Below are positions 27,488 to 37,900 of a stretch of 37,999 nucleotides of DNA, one piece after another. The notes under the pieces were generated by a model. It had not been told where the DNA came from and did not search any database. It was given only the letters and a program-made list of their open reading frames with translations. Within the stretch, counting starts at the first letter, position 1, and each line of letters opens with the position of its first letter. The translations under genes were made by a program, and so were the position numbers. The stretch spans positions 1 through 37,999 of the forward strand of contig WOYT01000045.1 of NCBI GenBank assembly GCA_011620695.1, given 5' to 3'. Source of the stretch: Proteiniphilum sp. GTDB taxonomy: Bacteria; Bacteroidota; Bacteroidia; Bacteroidales; Dysgonomonadaceae.

Positions 27488-28360
27488 CTAATTTTTGGTT
27501 AAAACTACATCAGCCTGGAAAATATTGTACCAACCAGCAGAAGCGTTGGAAGCATTATACACATGGCTGCCGATTTCATCCAGAATAACGATCTTGCCAT
27601 CTTGTATTAAGCCGGTAACGCTACCACCATCCGGGATTTCAGTTGCCCCGTCAGGTCCGTAAAACCCTTCAAATAAGATTGACGGATAGCTTGACGACAC
27701 AGCAATTGTCTGCTTAACAGGAATCTTCAGCTCAGTCTTCTCTTCATTCACGACACCATAGAGCGGGGTCGAGGCACTGGATCCTCCAGGAACAAGATTG
27801 GTAATCCATACCTTGGTTACATCTCCTTCCGGATCTTTTGCAATAGTAACTGTCCATGACTCCGTTCCGTTGAAATAACTTGTCCCAACCGCAGTATAGG
27901 TACCAAGTATGGCCGACAACGGGTGGTCAAGGTCGAGAATTGTCACGTAAGTAGTATCATTGCTCCCTAAGTTGACATCCCCGGCATTTTTCAATGCAAT
28001 CCCAAACACACGGTCACCGGTAAACTCACCTTCGTGGGGGAGGATGTTAAATTCAATGTATTGTACAGGATCATTGCCATCAAAATTCAACACAGAAGCC
28101 CCTCCACTCAGTTCAAAATCCCTTCCGGCAACAGCAGTGCTGTCAATTACCTCAAAGGTAACAGTTGTTGTGAGAGAACCAAGGGATGTTAGTCTAACAG
28201 GCACCTTCAAAACGCCGGAGGTCTCTTCTGCCGAAAAGCGGTTTTCGCCAAAAGCTACAAACGCATCATCATCATTGAATTCTGGAGATTCGTTGAGGTT
28301 ACAAGCAGCGAACAATGCAACGCTTCCCAGAATTGTAAGATATAATATTATTTTATTCAT
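27488..28360 (-). CDS. Calx-beta domain surface lipoprotein
   Basis: This 290-residue lipoprotein has its lipobox at LFAAC (Cys20). A Calx-beta domain follows at about 33-135: VPVRLTSLGSLTTTVTFEVIDSTAVAGRDFEL, YIEFNILPHEGEFTGDRVFGIALKNAG and YVTILD, including the conserved A-x-x-G-x-D-F turn. The C-terminal module from about 152 (ILGTYTAVG) begins with GT-Y/W, has a DP..D...VWI strand and ends before NASNASAGWYNIF; the FN3 lipoprotein ends in a similar module. It lies between SusD and the FN3 lipoprotein in one operon. Probably a surface-exposed ligand-binding accessory; the ligand is unknown. Confidence 0.83.
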   Translation of the reverse strand: MNKIILYLTILGSVALFAACNLNESPEFNDDDAFVAFGENRFSAEETSGVLKVPVRLTSLGSLTTTVTFEVIDSTAVAGRDFELSGGASVLNFDGNDPVQYIEFNILPHEGEFTGDRVFGIALKNAGDVNLGSNDTTYVTILDLDHPLSAILGTYTAVGTSYFNGTESWTVTIAKDPEGDVTKVWITNLVPGGSSASTPLYGVVNEEKTELKIPVKQTIAVSSSYPSILFEGFYGPDGATEIPDGGSVTGLIQDGKIVILDEIGSHVYNASNASAGWYNIFQADVVLTKN

Positions 28361-28427
28361 ATTCTTCTTTATTAGAAATTGGAAAAATGCTATGTCAATT
28401 AAATTTCAAATTGAACCTTTTTTCAAT

Positions 28428-29858
28428 TTAACTACCATAACCGGGATTTTGAACCAGATTCTCGTTCACATCCAGTTCTCTTTTGTTTATAGGCAAAGCC
28501 CAAAACTTACTGTCAGCAGGAATGTTACGGTTAACCTCTGCTCCACTGTAGTGGGTGCGGGTAACGCTGCCTTTCGTGCGGGCGAGATCATACCAGAAAT
28601 GGCCCTCCCATGCAAGTTCCAGCCTGCGTTCGTTAAGCACATCGTTTACACCGGCGCTGGTGATTTCAGATGCACCCCGATTTGTGCGGATTGCATTGAT
28701 ATCAGATACGGCGGTAGTTCCCGCAACAGTAGCACCGCGTGTAATGGCTTCAGCTCTGTTGAGATACATCTCACTCAGTCGCAAAACGATGGTATTGCTT
28801 ACATCAGGAGTGCCTTTATCTTTACCGGCATACTTGGTTGTCCAAAATGTACCGGGAGCTTTCTCAGGGTTACCAATAAACATATCCCCTCTGACATCAC
28901 CTTCCTCATAAAGAGAAATGAGATCGTTGCTGGAAGCACAGTCTGAATAGCCATCAGGATTGGTGAGCCAGGTAATGGCATCCCAATAGCCATCATAGGA
29001 ATTAGACTTTAAGCCATAAACATCAAAAATTACTTCACCTCCGGTTTGTACGTCAGCTTTGAATGCATCAGCATATTCATCGGCACCCCATAATGAGTAC
29101 TTCCCACTATTGATGACTGTAGTAGCATAATCAGCCGATTTCTGCCATTCTCCCATATATAGGTAAACTCTGGAAAGCAGCGCCTGTATAGCCAGCTTGC
29201 TGGCCACAGAGGTGGCACTTGCAACACCTTCGCGTGAGTAAGAATCGTCAATTAGTTGTTCTGCCGTTGTAAGATCAGCCAAGATATTTGTATAAACTGT
29301 ATCAACTGCATCTCTAGCTGGTTTGCCAGCAGGGTCGGTAATCTTCACATAAGGAACACCAGGAGCCGTTTTATCGACAGTATACTGCTTGGCATAAGTA
29401 CGTACCAGGTCAAAATGGGAAAGAGCTCTCAAGAAAAGTGCCTCAGCATGCAGGTTATCCACATCCTGCTGTGTAACTCCCTCCACTCCTGCCTTGCCAT
29501 CCAAATTGGCAATCACGTTGTTTACAGCAGAGATCACATAATAGGCCGTACCCCATAATGCAGGCGTTGCAGTGGAGGTATAGCTGAAATCATAGGGAAC
29601 AGTATAGCGACCTGAATTCTTATTCACATCACGGTAACCATTCCCACTGCGCATTTCAGCATCAAGAACGAATGATGCTCCGTACCAGTTTGTGGAAACT
29701 AAGGGGGCATATGCACCAAACATGGCATTGTCCAATCCATCAAAAGTAGCTAGAGTAAGCTCTGTACTCTGCTGCAGTATCGGCTCCTCGGTAAGGAACT
29801 CCTCGCAGGAGACAAATATGAGAGCTGCTACAAGAACTAATAAATATATTTTTTTCAT
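28428..29858 (-). CDS. SusD/RagB-family nutrient-binding lipoprotein
   Basis: This 476-residue protein is the substrate-capturing lid of a SusCD importer at the outer membrane. The lipobox is at IFVSC (Cys18), followed by acidic residues (EEFLTEEP) that fit the Bacteroidota surface-export signal. The typical N-terminal phrase FDGLDNAMFGAYAPL, the TPR-like segment AEALFLRALSHFDLVRTYAKQY and the C-terminal region VLRLSEMYLNRAEAITRG and NERRLELAWEGHFWYDLARTK are all hallmarks of the family. The paired SusC is immediately upstream, with a gap of 71 bases. Confidence 0.96.
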   Translation of the reverse strand: MKKIYLLVLVAALIFVSCEEFLTEEPILQQSTELTLATFDGLDNAMFGAYAPLVSTNWYGASFVLDAEMRSGNGYRDVNKNSGRYTVPYDFSYTSTATPALWGTAYYVISAVNNVIANLDGKAGVEGVTQQDVDNLHAEALFLRALSHFDLVRTYAKQYTVDKTAPGVPYVKITDPAGKPARDAVDTVYTNILADLTTAEQLIDDSYSREGVASATSVASKLAIQALLSRVYLYMGEWQKSADYATTVINSGKYSLWGADEYADAFKADVQTGGEVIFDVYGLKSNSYDGYWDAITWLTNPDGYSDCASSNDLISLYEEGDVRGDMFIGNPEKAPGTFWTTKYAGKDKGTPDVSNTIVLRLSEMYLNRAEAITRGATVAGTTAVSDINAIRTNRGASEITSAGVNDVLNERRLELAWEGHFWYDLARTKGSVTRTHYSGAEVNRNIPADSKFWALPINKRELDVNENLVQNPGYGS

Positions 29859-29929
29859 CTTTATCTTTTTTGTTGAGTGATTAAATACTGAAAAATTATA
29901 TATAATCTTTTCAATACTTCCTATGTCAT

Positions 29930-32893
29930 TTAGAATGAAAGTTCTATGCCACCAATCAGAGATTTGGTCATCGGGTAAATACCATAACCGATGCCATCTA
30001 CTCCTCTTTCAGGATCCCACCAATCTACATCGTGGAAAGTGTAAATATTCTGTGCGCTGAGGTAGAGTTTCAACCCAGCGATACTTACTTTACTCAATAA
30101 CTCCGTTGGGAGTGTATAAGAAAGTGTCACATCCTTCACGCGAAGATAATCACCTTTCTGCAAGAATCTGGAAGTGCTGAAACTATAACTGTTTGTTGAG
30201 TTTCCAGCCAATGGCTTGGGATTTACACCGGTATCCCCGGGTTGCTTCCAGTAGTTCAGTGCAGTCTTAATCTGGTTGTTGCTCATCTGGTTACCATCCG
30301 ATTCCAAATAACGACGTTCGATCAGCAACACCTTGTTTCCCCCTTTGAATTCAAAGAAAGCACCCAGTTGGAAATTCTTCCACGCCAGGCTGGTATTGAA
30401 TCCACCGATAAATTTCGGTTCAGGAGAACCGGGATAGATATATCTTGCCTGGGTATAATCATTGGTCAAATTACCGGCTTCATCACGGAACAGGGCATCC
30501 CCGTTAGTGGGATCCACACCGTAATAATCGAGCAATCTGAATGAGTAAAGAGATTTACCGACAGTGTGCCTCAATCTGCCATCTTCGGAATATGCAATTT
30601 CCTCATTATCTCCCAGTTCAAGAATCTTGGTTCGGTTGAAAGCTATATTGGCACCCATATCCCAGCGAAATTCATTGTTGTTGATGATGTCGTAATTCAG
30701 CTGAAACTCTACACCACGATTTTGAAGTGAACCAATATTCAGGAAGTTTGATGAAAACCCGGTTGTCTGGGGAACATTCTTGTCCAGCAACATATCAGTA
30801 GTCTTTCGGTTGTAAACATCAATGATACCATCCAGTCTGTTGAACAGTGTGAAGTCAAGTCCGAGGTTCCATGTTCCATTCTTTTCCCAAGAGAGATAGG
30901 GATTTGACGGACGTGAGGGACGCATTCCTGTAATACCGTTGTACTGGGTCGATGCATACACACCATAGGCACGGTAGGGTTCAATGTTATTGTTACCGTT
31001 CAAACCGTAACTCGCGCGAAATTTTAAGAGATTCACGAAAGAGAGATCGTTCATGAAATCTTCTTTGTGAATGTTCCAGGATGCACCCACCGAGTAGAAG
31101 GTACCCCACCTGTTCTCATTACCGAACAATGAACTGCCGTCAAAACGAAGCGACGCCTGCAAATAGTACTTTTCGGCAAAATTGTAATCAAGCATTCCGA
31201 AAAACGACAACAGCGTCTCATTGCTGAATCCCTGCTCTCCTTCAACACCCGTTTGAGGTGCAGTCTGGACGTATGGTATGTCAGGGTTCACATCAGGAGC
31301 GTAAATGAATTGGTAGGAGCTGCTATATTTCATTGCTTCCTGTCCAAGGAGAACGCGCACACTGTGATCCTCAAAAAGTAAATCGTTGTATGTTGCAGTA
31401 TTGGAAGTGGTGAGCTGCACATATTTGTTCATAGTTGTCTGTAAAGTGGCAGAACCTTCGTTTGTTTCCGGAGCCCAGTACCTGCGACCGTCCCCATGAA
31501 CAGTTTCAATAGCGTTCGTCGTTTTCAGCGTTATCTGACGAATTGGCTTATATTGCAGATAAATATTCCCCAGCAACTGATAGGACTTCCCGAACTGATC
31601 ATCATATTCAGCAGTAGCACGAGGGTTTGTATTACTGTTTTCAATGATTTTCACATTATGCTTACCCTCTTCGTCATATGCCGGTGTCCAGGGTAAAATC
31701 ATCATACCGGCAAACACCGGGTTTGAATAGTAGAGAGACTGCATGGGAACATCATTTCCTTCAGAATATGAGAGATTGACACGTCCTCCCGTTTCAAGCT
31801 TATTGGTTAGCTTGTAGTCAGCATTGAGGCGTCCAGTAATCTTGTTCAAATCAACTCCGTAAAAAACACCCTCAGTCTTGTTGTATGAAAGCGAACTGTA
31901 ATATTTTGCTTTCGCATTGCTTCCGGTTGCGTTGATCTCATATTCCTGAATATTTCCCATTCGGCTTAGATGATCCATCCAGTTGGTAAGCGGACGACTC
32001 AAAAGCTCTTTCGGACGATAATAAGGATCAGTGGGATCATCAGGATTGAATCCAGCGTTCACAGCAGCATCCCGTTGATAAGTCAAAAGCTGTTCAGCGC
32101 TCATGATCCCGAAATCATTATCGTTTGCCAGCCATGAAGCACCATATTTAGCTCGTGCTGAAAAACTGGTTCTGCCATCTTTGCCGCTCTTGGTAGTAAC
32201 CAGGATCACTCCATTTGCAGCCCTGCTACCATAGATAGATGCTGCAGCAGCATCTTTCAGAACGGTGATGCTTTCAATATCATTGGGACTGATTGAAGCG
32301 AGTGTATTTCCCGTATTGAGGAAGTCATTGGTGTTTCCGGACAAGACAGGAATGCCATCTACAACCCATAACGGATTATTGCCGGCGTTGATTGATGAGG
32401 TACCGCGAATACGAATCGATGATCCGGATCCCGGTTGTCCGGAAGAGGAGGTAATAGACACACCAGCAATTTTACCACCCAGTGCTTTATCCATAGAAAC
32501 AACAGGGGCATCGGATATATCGGCACCGCTTACCGTACTTACTGATCCTGTCTTGGCTTCACGTGTCACGGTACCATATGCAACAACAACAACTTCTTCC
32601 AGTAATCTTGAATCATTCTGAAGAATGACCCTTACATTTGCTCTCACAGGCACTTCCTGTGTTTCATATCCAACATATGAAATAATGAGCGTACCTCCTG
32701 CAGGAGCAGAGAGTGTAAAATTACCATCAATATCGGTAACCGTACCTTGTGAGGTTCCTTTAATTTGAATGGTTGCACCAATTACTGGTTCACCTGCTTC
32801 ATCCACCACGGTACCGCGTACCTGTGTCTGAGCAGATATAATCCCTATTCCAAAAAAGAAAAGGGATAAAAACATCATTAGTTTTCTTTTCAT
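29930..32893 (-). CDS. SusC/RagA-family TonB-linked outer-membrane transporter
   Basis: This 987-residue TonB-dependent barrel imports the SusD-captured substrate. The ATG at 32893 gives a clean signal peptide (MKRKLMMFLSLFFFGIGIISAQ); the open frame extends eight codons further to a GTG at 32917, which is less likely. A carboxypeptidase-regulatory-like domain (GTVVDEAGEPVIGATIQIKG, to about 100) is followed by the TonB-box region LEEVVVVAYGT, the plug (NPLWVVDGIPV, IESITVLKDAAAASIYGSRAANG) and a 22-strand-type barrel ending in GGIELSF with a terminal Phe. No STN domain is present, so it does not look like a sigma-signalling receptor. First gene of its operon. Confidence 0.96.
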   Translation of the reverse strand: MKRKLMMFLSLFFFGIGIISAQTQVRGTVVDEAGEPVIGATIQIKGTSQGTVTDIDGNFTLSAPAGGTLIISYVGYETQEVPVRANVRVILQNDSRLLEEVVVVAYGTVTREAKTGSVSTVSGADISDAPVVSMDKALGGKIAGVSITSSSGQPGSGSSIRIRGTSSINAGNNPLWVVDGIPVLSGNTNDFLNTGNTLASISPNDIESITVLKDAAAASIYGSRAANGVILVTTKSGKDGRTSFSARAKYGASWLANDNDFGIMSAEQLLTYQRDAAVNAGFNPDDPTDPYYRPKELLSRPLTNWMDHLSRMGNIQEYEINATGSNAKAKYYSSLSYNKTEGVFYGVDLNKITGRLNADYKLTNKLETGGRVNLSYSEGNDVPMQSLYYSNPVFAGMMILPWTPAYDEEGKHNVKIIENSNTNPRATAEYDDQFGKSYQLLGNIYLQYKPIRQITLKTTNAIETVHGDGRRYWAPETNEGSATLQTTMNKYVQLTTSNTATYNDLLFEDHSVRVLLGQEAMKYSSSYQFIYAPDVNPDIPYVQTAPQTGVEGEQGFSNETLLSFFGMLDYNFAEKYYLQASLRFDGSSLFGNENRWGTFYSVGASWNIHKEDFMNDLSFVNLLKFRASYGLNGNNNIEPYRAYGVYASTQYNGITGMRPSRPSNPYLSWEKNGTWNLGLDFTLFNRLDGIIDVYNRKTTDMLLDKNVPQTTGFSSNFLNIGSLQNRGVEFQLNYDIINNNEFRWDMGANIAFNRTKILELGDNEEIAYSEDGRLRHTVGKSLYSFRLLDYYGVDPTNGDALFRDEAGNLTNDYTQARYIYPGSPEPKFIGGFNTSLAWKNFQLGAFFEFKGGNKVLLIERRYLESDGNQMSNNQIKTALNYWKQPGDTGVNPKPLAGNSTNSYSFSTSRFLQKGDYLRVKDVTLSYTLPTELLSKVSIAGLKLYLSAQNIYTFHDVDWWDPERGVDGIGYGIYPMTKSLIGGIELSF

Positions 32894-33381
32894 AAACTCT
32901 ACTTTTAAATTATTCACAATTCAATTTTCTCATCTACACTATAAAATCTATAGTATGATTAAGGAACTGATGGTTTAAATCAATAGAAAAAAATGCCGTT
33001 AAGGTTTTGTGGGCAGTTTCTTTTAATAGCTTTGTTCCAATATTAACATACTTATAGCGTACCGACTAATTTACAAATATATTACAATTATTTTAATCGG
33101 ATAATTTTTCGCGTATTTATTTAAATAAAATGTCACATTGTTTCACACTTATCCCATTATTATCACTCGTGATTCTCACTATCATCAAACAATTTTTGAC
33201 AACGAAATAGGTGGGAACTGCATTGGTCTCTATCTATGTGAAGGGTACACGAATAAATATGTATCCTATGGACGTTTTGACCCTAATTGTAAAACATGCA
33301 CGGTACACTATGAAAGAGACCGACTAAAAAATTGTAGCCGGTCTTTTCTGTTTCGAATCAAAAGGTTGTTCTCTTAATTAA
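32894..33381. other. Intergenic region between the two SusCD loci
   Basis: This AT-rich stretch of about 490 bases separates the second SusD stop (33382) from the first SusC start (32893). It holds a hairpin terminator at 33317-33344 and a TATATTTG -7-like box on the minus strand at 33081-33074. The latter would be about 180 bases before SusC, with no TTTG at the usual distance. The only open frame (33138-33377, + strand, TTG start) has no recognisable protein and is not called. The rest shows nothing I can assign. Confidence 0.6.
33317..33344 (-). terminator. Hairpin terminator after the second SusCD pair
   Basis: On the minus strand AGACCGGCTA and TAGTCGGTCT form a 10-bp stem with one G-U pair and an 8-base loop. 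Only a short U-tract (CTTTC) follows; the + strand side has TTTT. It lies about 40 bases after the SusD_2 stop, as expected for the end of that transcript. Confidence 0.6.
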
Positions 33382-34962
33382 CTATCTTGTACCTCCTGCC
33401 CACCAAACATTTTCGGAATAGACATATTGCCCATCACCATATGCTTCTTCAACAAACGGATTTGTTGTTACGTCATCTGCACCGTAGGGCGTACGCAGCG
33501 GGAACAAATTTTGCGCATTCTTCGGATTCTTTAACTCAATAAAGTCCTCACCTAAAGCTTTCATTCTTCTGAAATCATTGTAGGCTTCCTGAGATTCACC
33601 GGATGCACCAAAAAATGCAAGATATTTTTGGATCATAGTTTCCTTTAGTGGATTTAACGTAAATAACGGCAAAACCTCTGAAACGAAATATGAATCTGCT
33701 TCTTCGGAAGTAATTGCATCTGTAGTTTCACCAAGCCCGCCATATCCGTTAACAGTAGGTGCGTTCATTGCAGCTGACACACTTTTTTCAGTATTAGCTA
33801 TAGCAGCGATGATAGCACTCTTTAATACCGGTATAGCTTCCGGAACTCTATTCAAGCGAACTAAAGCCTCAGCCTTTAAAAATAAAATTTCATGATAACT
33901 TAATAATTGAGTAGAAGCTATTTGTGAATACACAAAAATAGATGTATTATAATAATATTGCCTTTCAATATTCTCTCCGTTAGGAGCCATAAAGAAATTT
34001 TCATCATCTACACCTGTAACCTGCATCCAATCAGCTCCAACAAATACTCTTCGTAATCGCGGATCATTCCGTGCAATTAATTTCTCAGACAGGCTTTTAC
34101 TTGCTGCTAACCCATCCCTACTCCATTGAAAATCAAAGAGAGGATTGTAATTTGAGGCATCATAGATGTTGAACGCCGCTTCTTCATCAGCTGATGTAAA
34201 AGACTGATCTACATATTCAATTACTTTCTGTAAATCACCTGTTACGTTGGAGGAGCGATTTAACAATCTCATTGTGTAACGCGCTTTTAAACCATAAGCT
34301 AATTTAATCCATTTGGACTTATTCCCGCCAAATAGCAAGTCATAATCGCCTACAGAGCCAGAAGCATGAGCATCTGTTCCCTGAAGATCTGTAATAGCCT
34401 GATCAAGAGTTGAAATAATGCTACTATATATATCTTCCTGTTTATCTATCTTTGGATTCAAATTTTCAGGAATTTTGGTAGGAGCTGCTGCTTCAGACCA
34501 TGGAACGTCACCATACATATCAGTTAAAATCGCAGAATTCAGTGCAACCATTACTTCACCCATACCTTTAGTCACATTGTTACCTTCCTGAGGTCCACCA
34601 GCTGAAGTTTTATCAACAACCATTCTGGCATTCTTCAAAGAATTATAAAGATTGAACCAAACATTATTAAAAGTAGATGATACCGAAGGCTCGCCTTCTC
34701 TATGCTCAGCTCTAAATAACTGATTGTGTGTACCAACTTCATGTTCAATATAGGCTGAAGTGTATGTACTTAAATCACCTCCTACGTTATAAAAAGCTGT
34801 AGATGTAATCACATCTGCTAAAATAAATTTTGCAGGAACGTCCTTCGTGTGATTGATATCCTCGTTGATATCATCCATAATATCTTCTGAACATCCATAA
34901 AGGGCAAAAGATATGATGAAAACACCAAATAATACTTTATATAAATTAAATATCTTTTTCAT
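33382..34962 (-). CDS. SusD_2-type (SusD/RagB) nutrient-binding lipoprotein
   Basis: This 526-residue lipoprotein has its lipobox at ALYGC (Cys24), followed by SEDIMDD, a typical surface-export acidic patch. Its features differ from the first SusD and fit the SusD_2 branch: ILADVITSTAFYNVGGDLSTYTSAYIEH near the N-terminus, NSAILTDMYGDVPWSEA, LAYGLKARYTMRLLNRS in the TPR part and YNDFRRMKALGEDF near the C-terminus. The stop of the partner SusC lies only 14 bases upstream, so the pair is cotranscribed. The substrate is unknown. The gene is clearly AT-richer than the core genes. Confidence 0.93.
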   Translation of the reverse strand: MKKIFNLYKVLFGVFIISFALYGCSEDIMDDINEDINHTKDVPAKFILADVITSTAFYNVGGDLSTYTSAYIEHEVGTHNQLFRAEHREGEPSVSSTFNNVWFNLYNSLKNARMVVDKTSAGGPQEGNNVTKGMGEVMVALNSAILTDMYGDVPWSEAAAPTKIPENLNPKIDKQEDIYSSIISTLDQAITDLQGTDAHASGSVGDYDLLFGGNKSKWIKLAYGLKARYTMRLLNRSSNVTGDLQKVIEYVDQSFTSADEEAAFNIYDASNYNPLFDFQWSRDGLAASKSLSEKLIARNDPRLRRVFVGADWMQVTGVDDENFFMAPNGENIERQYYYNTSIFVYSQIASTQLLSYHEILFLKAEALVRLNRVPEAIPVLKSAIIAAIANTEKSVSAAMNAPTVNGYGGLGETTDAITSEEADSYFVSEVLPLFTLNPLKETMIQKYLAFFGASGESQEAYNDFRRMKALGEDFIELKNPKNAQNLFPLRTPYGADDVTTNPFVEEAYGDGQYVYSENVWWAGGTR

Positions 34963-34976
34963 ATTTTATTTCTTAA

Positions 34977-37900
34977 TTAAAATTTCACATTTAAACCAAT
35001 CCCATAGCTAGAAGTACTCGGAAGCGAGAATCTTTCAAATGCACCAGACATATTGTTATTACCTTGTGATGCTTCGGGATCAAATCCTTTTATTGCAGAC
35101 CATAAAATTAGATTTCTTGCAAATACGTTCGCAGATAGTCTAACTTTCTCTTTATCTAAGATAGGATAACTTAAAGCAATTTCGCGTAATTTAACATAAG
35201 AATTATCAATAACAAAAGATTCTGAAATATTATTCATTGCATTTAAATATGCAAATGCATTCGTAGATTCTATTTCGATATCATTTGGTGCGTACGTAAG
35301 ATTGCCTTCTGAATCTGTGCCTGTAACCTTAACAGCATCTTCAATAAACATAAACGTATCGGAATTTCTCAGATCTGCAGAATACTGACTCACTCCATAA
35401 TAATCAAGCATGGTTGCTGTACCTGCATACATTTTACCGCCATGCCTCCAATCCAAAACAGCAGATAACCGGAATTTATATAAATCAAAAGTTGTATTGA
35501 ACCCAAGTTGGAAATCAGGAGATACAGTTCCAATCACATCCAGTGGACCTGCTTGAGGAAATCCATTCTCATCTACCACAATTTGACCTTCTTCATTTCT
35601 TAAATAACTAACTCCATAGATTACAGGAAATTTGTATCCGATGCCAGCTCTTACCTGGGGTTCAACAAAACCACCCAAGAAAATATTATTTACACCGGGT
35701 GCCAATTCATCTACATAGTTATCAATTTTAGAAAAGTTAAAAGCAAAGTCCCAATTGAAATTCGTTTGTTTTACAGGATTCATTCCTAATGTAAATTCAT
35801 GAACATTCGTATGTATTGAACCACCATTTGTCACTAATGATCCAGATCCGGTGGATCCTGCCAAAGGAACTTCGAATATCTGATCTTTTACATTCTGCCT
35901 AGAGAACGTGTAATTCAATGACAATAATCCATTCAAAAATGTCAAGTCAGAACCAATTTCATACGATTTCGTATTTTGTGGTTTTAAATTAGGATCATAT
36001 ACAGTTGAATTTAGTGTATAGGCAACCACAGAACCAACTGGATAAGATATTGGGGTGCCGCTAGAAAAACCTCCTCCGTAAACAGGAGTCAAATAATATG
36101 AATCATAATAAGTACCTGCCTGTCCAACCTCAGCATATGATGCACGGATTTTACCAAAAGTAAGAACCTCGTTTTTTAAACTCTCAAGTTCAGTGAAGAT
36201 GAATCCCAAAGAAACCGATGGGTAGAAGAAAGACCTATTTCCCCGTGGCATAGTTGAGACAACATCATAACGACCTGTACCGTTTAAGAATAGGTAGTTT
36301 CTGTACGAAAATCCAACATTAGCAAATGTACCCACCGTCCTTGTTCTCCTATATGTATCTGTTGCCTGATAAACAGAAGCGTTATCAATATGATTCCATC
36401 CGGGAAAATTAAAATTCAAACCATAAGCTTCAGTAAATTTTCTTGTGGTGTGAATCGCTTCATTGCCAGCCAGAGCATCAAAAATCAAATCTTCATTTAT
36501 GTCCCATCTGAAATTAGCAGTGAAAAGCGAGTTGAATTGATTAACTGTAACCGCATAATGATCAGCCTCTCCTCTCCCATTTGAATGTCCATATCCCCAG
36601 ACATCATCATAATTTGTAGTATATGAATCATCGCCAAACTGATATTTTAAATCAAGTGTTTTGTTGGAACTATTCAGTTTTGTACTGTACTGAACATATG
36701 TATTCCCGAAAAAGCGATGCGTAGCTTCGGTAAATTTATTATGTTCCACAGCCCAATATGCACCATCAAACCCCCCAGTACCTCTGTAAGTATTTTGTCT
36801 GTATGGATCACCTTCATAATGATTTGGAATTCCGGCCAAATCGTAACTTGGGGGAGCAGGAAAAACCGTAGCAACTATGCCATTATTCGCACCTGTTTGT
36901 TTGGACAATTCTGAGGCTATGTAATTCCCACTAAAGCCTGTCTTCCAATTTTCATGTAATTTTGCTTCTGCAGAAAACTTAGCGTTATATCTGTCCATCC
37001 CTGTCGACGGTACAATACCTTCAGCTGTTGAGTTACCAAATGAAAATGAATAATTCCCATTTTCAAAACCCTGAGCAATATTTAATGAGTTATTCCACAC
37101 ATAGCCAGTTTGAAAAAATTCTCCGACATTGTCGTAAACCTGAGGTTTAACCCAAGGGTCGAGACCTGCAATAGCACGTTGTCTAACGTAATACATCCCT
37201 TCTTTTTTACCATCTCTTTCCGTATTTGCATTGTCGGTATTTCCACCATAAGTAGGGTCATTAGGTAGTTCTGAAATTTTTGGCCCCCACGACATCGAAG
37301 AATTCCATCCATACCTACCACCTGTACCTTGAGCATATTCAGTTTGAAGATCAGGCGTTGCAGACAGCACATCAAAAGAAAAGCTGGTATTATATGTAAC
37401 TTCAGGCTTACCTTTTCTGGCGCCTTTACCACTCTTTGTTGTTATTACTACAACACCATTTGATGCCCTCATACCGTAGAGTGCAGAAGCAGCCTGACCC
37501 TTAAGAATATTTACACTCTCAATATCATTCGGATCAATATCAATAGACCGAGTTGCAAAGTCTGAACCGGTTACAGAATTTCCTGTACTCATATCTGAGG
37601 TTGAAGCAACAGGCATTCCATCAACAACATATAATGGTGTATTATCACCGGTAAAAGAACGTGATCCACGTATAGTTAACTTTGCTGAAGCCCCAGGCAT
37701 ACCAGAAGAGGGTGTAACTTCTATACCAGAAACTTTTCCCTGCAAAGCCGTTGTCAAATTATTGTTAGCAGCCTGAACCAATTCATCAGCCCGTAGTTCC
37801 TGCACTGCATAACCCAACGCTTTTTTCTCACGGGTTATACCCAGAGCAGTCACAACAAGCTCTTCCAGGACTTCGGAATCTTCTCTCAAAACTACCCTTA

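Noticed and set aside
27960-28946. Open frame of 328 codons on the + strand
   Set aside because: It runs antisense across the Calx-beta lipoprotein, the intergenic gap and the SusD gene, and resembles no family.
33138-33377. Possible 79-residue protein in the intergenic region between the SusCD loci
   Set aside because: TTG start, no recognised domain, no promoter, and its 3' end covers the terminator hairpin.
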